The notes under the pieces: generated by a model
The model's input: only the letters and a program-made list of their open reading frames with translations
Databases searched by the model: none
What the model was told of the DNA's origin: nothing
Assembly: GCF_935825525.1 (NCBI RefSeq)
Contig: NZ_CAKXZT010000122.1
Location: 29,057-93,056 of the forward strand
Source: Mesorhizobium escarrei
GTDB lineage: Bacteria; Pseudomonadota; Alphaproteobacteria; Rhizobiales; Rhizobiaceae
Length of the DNA stretch: 64,000 bases
Direction of reading: 5' to 3'
Part shown: one piece after another, positions 60,350 through 64,000 of the stretch
Numbering within the stretch: position 1 is the first letter of the stretch
Layout of the letters: each line of letters begins with the position of its first letter
Translations under genes and position numbers: made by a program

Positions 60350-60469
60350 AGACGATGTGCCCGACGCAAGGCTGGTTCACCTTGCGTCGCGACACGATCT
60401 TCCGGGGCGGGGCGTGGGAGGACACGACGTCCCGTCGTCAAAACTGGCTGTCATCCAAGTGGGAACCGC

Positions 60470-61648
60470 ATGCCTCTTGCTCTTTATGCTCTCGCCGCCG
60501 GTGCGTTCGGCATCGGTGTCACCGAATTCGTCATCATGGGCCTGCTGCTCGACGTCAGCACCGATCTCGGCGTCTCGATCTCGGCCGCCGGCCAGCTGAT
60601 CTCCGGCTATGCGCTGGGCGTCGTTGTCGGCGCGCCGCTGCTGACGATCGCCACCGGTCGCTGGCTGCGCAAGACCGTGCTTCTGGCGCTGATGGCGGTC
60701 TTCACTCTGGGCAATCTCGCCTGCGCGCTGGCTCCCGACTACTGGACGCTGATGGCTGCCCGCGTGCTGACCGCCTTCGCCCACGGCACCTTCTTCGGCG
60801 TTGGTTCGGTGGTTGCGACCGGGCTGGTGGCGCCCAACAGGAAGGCCTCGGCGATCGCCCTGATGTTCACCGGCCTGACCATCGCCAACATCCTCGGCGT
60901 GCCCTTCGGCACCTGGCTCGGCCAGGCCTTCGGCTGGCGTGCGACCTTCTGGGCGGTAACCCTGGTCGGCATCGTTGCCTTCGCCATCATTCTCCTGCTG
61001 GTGCCGCGCAGCCCGGCAGCGCTGGAAAAGAGCGACCTGCGCGGCGATCTCGCCGTGCTCGGCCGCGCGCCGGTTCTGCTTAGCTTCGCCACCACCGTGC
61101 TTGGCTATGCCGGCGTCTTCGCCGTCTTCACCTATATCGCCCCCCTGCTGACCGAGATCACCGGTTTTGCGGAAGCAGCGGTGTCGCCGATCCTGCTTGT
61201 CTTCGGCGGCGGCCTCATCGCCGGCAATCTCGCCGGCGGCAAGTTCGCCGACCGCTGGCTGGTGCCTTCCGTTCTCGGCAGTCTCGTTGTGCTGGCGCTG
61301 GTGCTCGGCACGATGACCTTCGCCCTGCACAGCCAGGCGATGGCCGTCATCTATGTCGGCCTGCTCGGCGCCGCCGCTTTCGCCACCGTGGCACCACTGC
61401 AGATGTGGGTGCTGGAAAAGGCTGATGGCGCCGGCCAAAGCCTCGCCTCGTCCTTCAACATCGCCGCCTTCAACCTCGGCAACGCCGCCGGCGCCTGGCT
61501 CGGCGGCGTGGTCATCGCCCATGGCCCCGGCCTTGGCGCCGTCACCTGGGTCGCCGCGCTGCTGCCGCTCTCGGCGCTCGCCGTGGCGTGGCTGGCGCTG
61601 CGCCTCGGTCGTCCGACGCTCGGTGAACCGGCACCTGCCCGATCGTAG
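60470..61648 (+). CDS. MFS efflux transporter, DHA1 family (AraJ-like)
   Basis: A 392-residue transporter with 12 predicted helices. MPLALYALAAGAFGIGVTEFVIMGLL is the hallmark start of the AraJ/YdhP group; SISAAGQLISGYALGVVVGAPLL holds the helix-2 motif and AHGTFFGVGSVVA the helix-5 antiporter-like motif. Members export sugars, nucleosides or drugs. GTGGGAA precedes the ATG. It is divergent from lysR and followed by an aldo/keto reductase. Confidence 0.9.
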   Translation: MPLALYALAAGAFGIGVTEFVIMGLLLDVSTDLGVSISAAGQLISGYALGVVVGAPLLTIATGRWLRKTVLLALMAVFTLGNLACALAPDYWTLMAARVLTAFAHGTFFGVGSVVATGLVAPNRKASAIALMFTGLTIANILGVPFGTWLGQAFGWRATFWAVTLVGIVAFAIILLLVPRSPAALEKSDLRGDLAVLGRAPVLLSFATTVLGYAGVFAVFTYIAPLLTEITGFAEAAVSPILLVFGGGLIAGNLAGGKFADRWLVPSVLGSLVVLALVLGTMTFALHSQAMAVIYVGLLGAAAFATVAPLQMWVLEKADGAGQSLASSFNIAAFNLGNAAGAWLGGVVIAHGPGLGAVTWVAALLPLSALAVAWLALRLGRPTLGEPAPARS

Positions 61649-61653
61649 CAATG

Positions 61654-61700
61654 ACGACCCCCCTTAGACATTCACAGACGACCCCCTTAGACATTCACAG
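61654..61700. repeat. 24-bp tandem duplication before the second aldo/keto reductase
   Basis: ACGACCCCCC-TTAGACATTCACAG is followed directly by the same block with one fewer C. The second copy ends at the ribosome site GGAG of the next gene, so the duplication lengthens the leader by 23-24 nt between the MFS stop and the reductase start. Confidence 0.85.
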
Positions 61701-61710
61701 GAGAAAAAAG

Positions 61711-62745
61711 ATGGATTATCGACGTCTTGGCGCCTCGGGCCTGAAGGTCCCAGCGCTCTCGTTCGGCGCTGGAACCTTCGGCGGTTCGGGGCCGCTGTTC
61801 GGCGCCTGGGGCAACAGCGATGCGACGGAAGCGCGGCGACTGGTCGACATCTGCCTGGAGGCCGGCGTCAACCTGTTCGACACCGCCGACGTCTATTCCA
61901 ACGGCGCCTCCGAAGAAGTGCTCGGCGCGGCCGTCAAGGGCCGCCGCGATGCCGTGCTGATCTCGACCAAGACCTCGCTGCCGATGGGCGATGGAGCCAA
62001 CGATGCCGGCTCCTCCCGTTCGCGCCTCATCAAGGCGGTCGGGGACGCGCTCAAGCGGCTCGGCACCGATTACATCGACCTGCTGCAGCTGCACGCTTTC
62101 GACGCCGCAGCGCCGATCGAGGAGGTGCTGTCGACGCTGGACGGTCTCGTTCGCGCCGGCAAGCTGCGCTATGTCGGCGTCTCCAACTTTTCCGGCTGGC
62201 AAGTGATGAAATCGCTCGGTCTGGCGGACAAGCACGGTTACCCGCGCTACGTTGCCCATCAGGTCTACTACTCGCTGGTTGGGCGCGACTATGAATGGGA
62301 GTTGATGCCGCTCGGCCTCGACCAGGGCGTTGGCGCGCTGGTGTGGAGCCCGCTCGGCTGGGGCCGCCTGACTGGCAAGATCCGCCGCGGCGAGCCACTG
62401 CCTGAAAAAAGCCGGCTGCACGACACCGCAAGCTTCGGGCCACCGGTCGAAGACGAGCAGCTCTACAGGGTTGTCGATGCGCTCGACGCCGTCGCCAGGG
62501 AAACCGGCAAGACCGTGCCGCAGATCGCCATCAACTGGTTGCTGCAGCGGCCGACCGTCGCCTCTGTCATTATCGGCGCGCGCAACGAGGAACAGCTGCG
62601 CCAGAACCTCGGCGCCGTCGGTTGGTCATTGACATCAGACCAGATGAAGAAGCTCGACGCGGCAAGCGCCGTCACCGCGCCCTATCCGTATTTCCCGTAT
62701 CGCCGGCAGGAAGCCTTTGCCAGGCTCAGCCCGCCAGCGGTCTGA
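61711..62745 (+). CDS. Aldo/keto reductase
   Basis: A 344-residue aldo/keto reductase. Tetrad positions are in NLFDTADVYSNGASEEVLG (Asp, Tyr), ISTKTSLPMG (Lys) and LQLHAFD (His); VIIGARNEEQLRQNLG is the NADPH loop. AGGAG lies 7 nt before the ATG. It follows the MFS gene closely, so the two are likely co-transcribed and controlled by the divergent LysR protein. Substrate unknown. Confidence 0.92.
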   Translation: MDYRRLGASGLKVPALSFGAGTFGGSGPLFGAWGNSDATEARRLVDICLEAGVNLFDTADVYSNGASEEVLGAAVKGRRDAVLISTKTSLPMGDGANDAGSSRSRLIKAVGDALKRLGTDYIDLLQLHAFDAAAPIEEVLSTLDGLVRAGKLRYVGVSNFSGWQVMKSLGLADKHGYPRYVAHQVYYSLVGRDYEWELMPLGLDQGVGALVWSPLGWGRLTGKIRRGEPLPEKSRLHDTASFGPPVEDEQLYRVVDALDAVARETGKTVPQIAINWLLQRPTVASVIIGARNEEQLRQNLGAVGWSLTSDQMKKLDAASAVTAPYPYFPYRRQEAFARLSPPAV

Positions 62746-62774
62746 GCCTGGCCAAGGCCAGAAAGCCGCGGGAG

Positions 62775-62813
62775 ACCGCCATTCGCCGGCCGGCCTCACC
62801 TGAATATCGACAT
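62775..62813. repeat. 39-bp dispersed repeat, copy 2
   Basis: Matches 22963-23001 at 37 of 39 positions, including GGCCGGCC and TCACCTGAATATCGACAT. It lies between the convergent ends of the aldo/keto reductase and the dehydrogenase. Confidence 0.8.
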
Positions 62814-62823
62814 CACTAGTCCT

Positions 62824-63708
62824 TCAAGGTGCGTCCGCGCCGGCATCCCTCGCGGCAAGCTGGCCGATGGCCGACCAATCGAGTTTTTCGCCGCCGGTGG
62901 CGAGCAGGGTGAGGAAGCGGTCCCGCAGGAGGCTCGCTAGCGGGAGCGGTACGCGCAACTCCTCGGCTGCTGCCAGCGTCAGCCGGATATCCTTCTGACC
63001 CAACGGCGCCGCGAAGCCTGCAGGCTCAAAGTTGCCATTCGCAATCAGCGCGCCATAGGTCTTGTAGACGGGTGCCGAAAACAGGGTCGACGTCAGGATT
63101 TCGAGATACAGTTGCTTGTCGACGCCGCCTTTGCTGACCAGCGCCATGGCTTCGCCGAGCGATTCGATCACCGAGGCGATCAGGAAATTGCCGCTAAGCT
63201 TCACCAGATTGGCGGCTTTCGGCGTCTCGGATACGACGACGGTCTTCTGGCCCACCGCATCGAAAATCGGTTGCACGGCGGCGATGGCATCCGGCGCTCC
63301 GGCCGCGACGACGAACAGTTTGCCGGCCGCTGCCGCATCGGGCCGGCCGAACACCGGTGCTGCGACGAAGCGCTGTCCAACTGCGGCATGATCGGCTGCG
63401 AGGCGCTCCGACAGAGCGACACTGATTGTGCTGCAGGAGATGTGCGTCGCTCCCTTCCGAAGGCTCGAGAGCAAGCCCCCGTCGCCATAGACCACGCTTT
63501 CGACGGCGTGATCGTCTGCCAGCATGGTTATGACAGCCTCGCCGCGGCAGGCTTCTGAAAGATTGGCCGCCGAATGTGCACCCTTGTTGACGAGGCTCTC
63601 GGCCTTGCCGCGCGTCCGGTTGTAGACGGTCAGGCCATGCCCGGCTTCAAGAATGTTTCTGGCCATTCCGGCGCCCATATGTTCCAGGCCAATCAAGCCA
63701 GCGTCCAT
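62824..63708 (-). CDS. NAD(P)-binding 3-hydroxyisobutyrate-dehydrogenase-like protein
   Basis: A 294-residue beta-hydroxyacid dehydrogenase of the 6PGDH-like superfamily. The catalytic lysine K170 and N174 are in ANLVKLSGNF, and the substrate loop STISVALSERLA is present. The Rossmann loop reads GLIGLEHMG instead of GxIGLGxMG, so the second glycine of GxGxxG is Glu9, which should hinder normal cofactor binding. AGGAGACC precedes the ATG. Possibly a glyoxylate/succinate-semialdehyde reductase relative, or a protein with changed cofactor use. Confidence 0.85.
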   Translation of the reverse strand: MDAGLIGLEHMGAGMARNILEAGHGLTVYNRTRGKAESLVNKGAHSAANLSEACRGEAVITMLADDHAVESVVYGDGGLLSSLRKGATHISCSTISVALSERLAADHAAVGQRFVAAPVFGRPDAAAAGKLFVVAAGAPDAIAAVQPIFDAVGQKTVVVSETPKAANLVKLSGNFLIASVIESLGEAMALVSKGGVDKQLYLEILTSTLFSAPVYKTYGALIANGNFEPAGFAAPLGQKDIRLTLAAAEELRVPLPLASLLRDRFLTLLATGGEKLDWSAIGQLAARDAGADAP

Positions 63709-63747
63709 GATGGTCTCCTTTCAATGCGGTTCTGAGATCCGCGTTTC

Positions 63748-63870
63748 TCACTTGTGCCAATCCCGATCCAGAAGCTTGGAAAGGCCGGTTGGATCTGCCC
63801 CGCGTAAAGCCCCGCGACGCTCGGCCTCCATTGGAATGTGCTCCGTCACCGCGCGGTTCCCATCGTACAC
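63748..63870 (-). other. Possible small ORF upstream of the dehydrogenase
   Basis: A 40-codon frame (GTG start) encoding VYDGNRAVTEHIPMEAERRG...LSKLLDRDWHK ends 40 nt before the dehydrogenase start. No ribosome site is seen. It could be a small gene or the 3' remnant of a lost one. Confidence 0.2.
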
Positions 63871-63895
63871 TGAACTTTGTTAGAATGTCCCGACC

Positions 63896-64000
63896 TCAAC
63901 CCAACGACTGGTCCGCATACTCAGCCCGACGAACAGCCGGGCAAAGGGCGATCAGGCGATCGATCGCCGACAAGGCGAAGCGCAGGCTTGGTTCGTCAGT
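63896..64000 (-). CDS. C-terminal end of an unidentified protein (partial)
   Basis: A leftward frame enters from the right edge and ends at TGA 63896, giving the last 34 residues: TDEPSLRFALSAIDRLIAL, then CPAVRRAEYADQSLG. The composition is consistent with a helical protein tail. Too little is present to name it. The opposite strand is also open from ATG 63885, so the choice of strand is tentative. Confidence 0.35.
   Translation of the reverse strand, partial: TDEPSLRFALSAIDRLIALCPAVRRAEYADQSLG

Overview
The window reads as chromosomal DNA of a Mesorhizobium-like alphaproteobacterium (Rhizobiales, Phyllobacteriaceae). The reasons are high GC content, the housekeeping gene order (rplU-rpmA, obgE-proB-proA-nadD, rsfS-rlmH-envC-ctpA-divergent deacetylase-rppH, priA and atpHAGDC), an L21 protein with a C-terminal extension, and several intergenic palindromic repeat families. 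No prophage, insertion sequence, CRISPR array or conjugation gene was seen. The species call is inference; no database was searched.

Layout. 1-2314: the start of a FAD-dependent amino-acid dehydrogenase, a DapA-family lyase/deaminase and a divergent GntR regulator with a visible TGATATATCA operator, resembling hydroxyproline-type catabolism. 2395-3284: two tandem paralogous small exported proteins of unknown function. 3515-6278: mmsA and a divergent LysR gene. 6416-8986: dadA and an alanine racemase (D-alanine catabolism). 9076-21716: a long leftward housekeeping block (rppH, deacetylase, ctpA, envC, rlmH, rsfS, nadD, proA, proB, obgE), interrupted by an MscS channel and an MFS transporter. 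21847-24792: an endonuclease/exonuclease/phosphatase-family protein, a GNAT acetyltransferase, rpmA and rplU. 25113-25202: tRNA-Ser(CGA).

25630-34021 is more accessory in character: a Tat-exported alpha/beta hydrolase, a cyclophilin-like protein, a LysR regulator, a Tim44-like protein, a haloacetate-dehalogenase-like hydrolase, a lipoprotein, a DUF1186/SEC-C protein and recQ. 34488-43284 is a hexuronate/pectin-monomer system. One leftward eight-gene run (uxaC, TRAP dctP-dctQ-dctM, gntR, kduI, kduD, kdgF) faces a divergent uxuB, with a long inverted-repeat operator between them. It imports uronates and converts glucuronate/galacturonate, and the unsaturated uronate from pectin, toward 2-keto-3-deoxygluconate. 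The KDG kinase, the aldolase and uxuA are not in the window.

43665-48835: atpHAGDC, with a strong hairpin between atpD and atpC. 49082-58187: a small membrane protein, an intact Phd/VapC module, priA, a transaldolase, lptE, leuS, a YggS-type PLP protein, and a second Phd/VapC module in which both genes appear frameshifted. 58322-63708: two aldo/keto reductases around a divergent LysR/MFS pair, then a 3-hydroxyisobutyrate-dehydrogenase-like protein with an altered nucleotide-binding loop.

No convincing wholly new multi-gene system was found. The best leads are the decayed toxin-antitoxin locus, the duplicated exported-protein genes that carried along a piece of gntR, the 19-nt duplications of gene ends (with stop codon) at ctpA and rplU, a 39-bp block repeated 40 kb apart, the L21 fusion, and an orphan terminator that may mark a small RNA.
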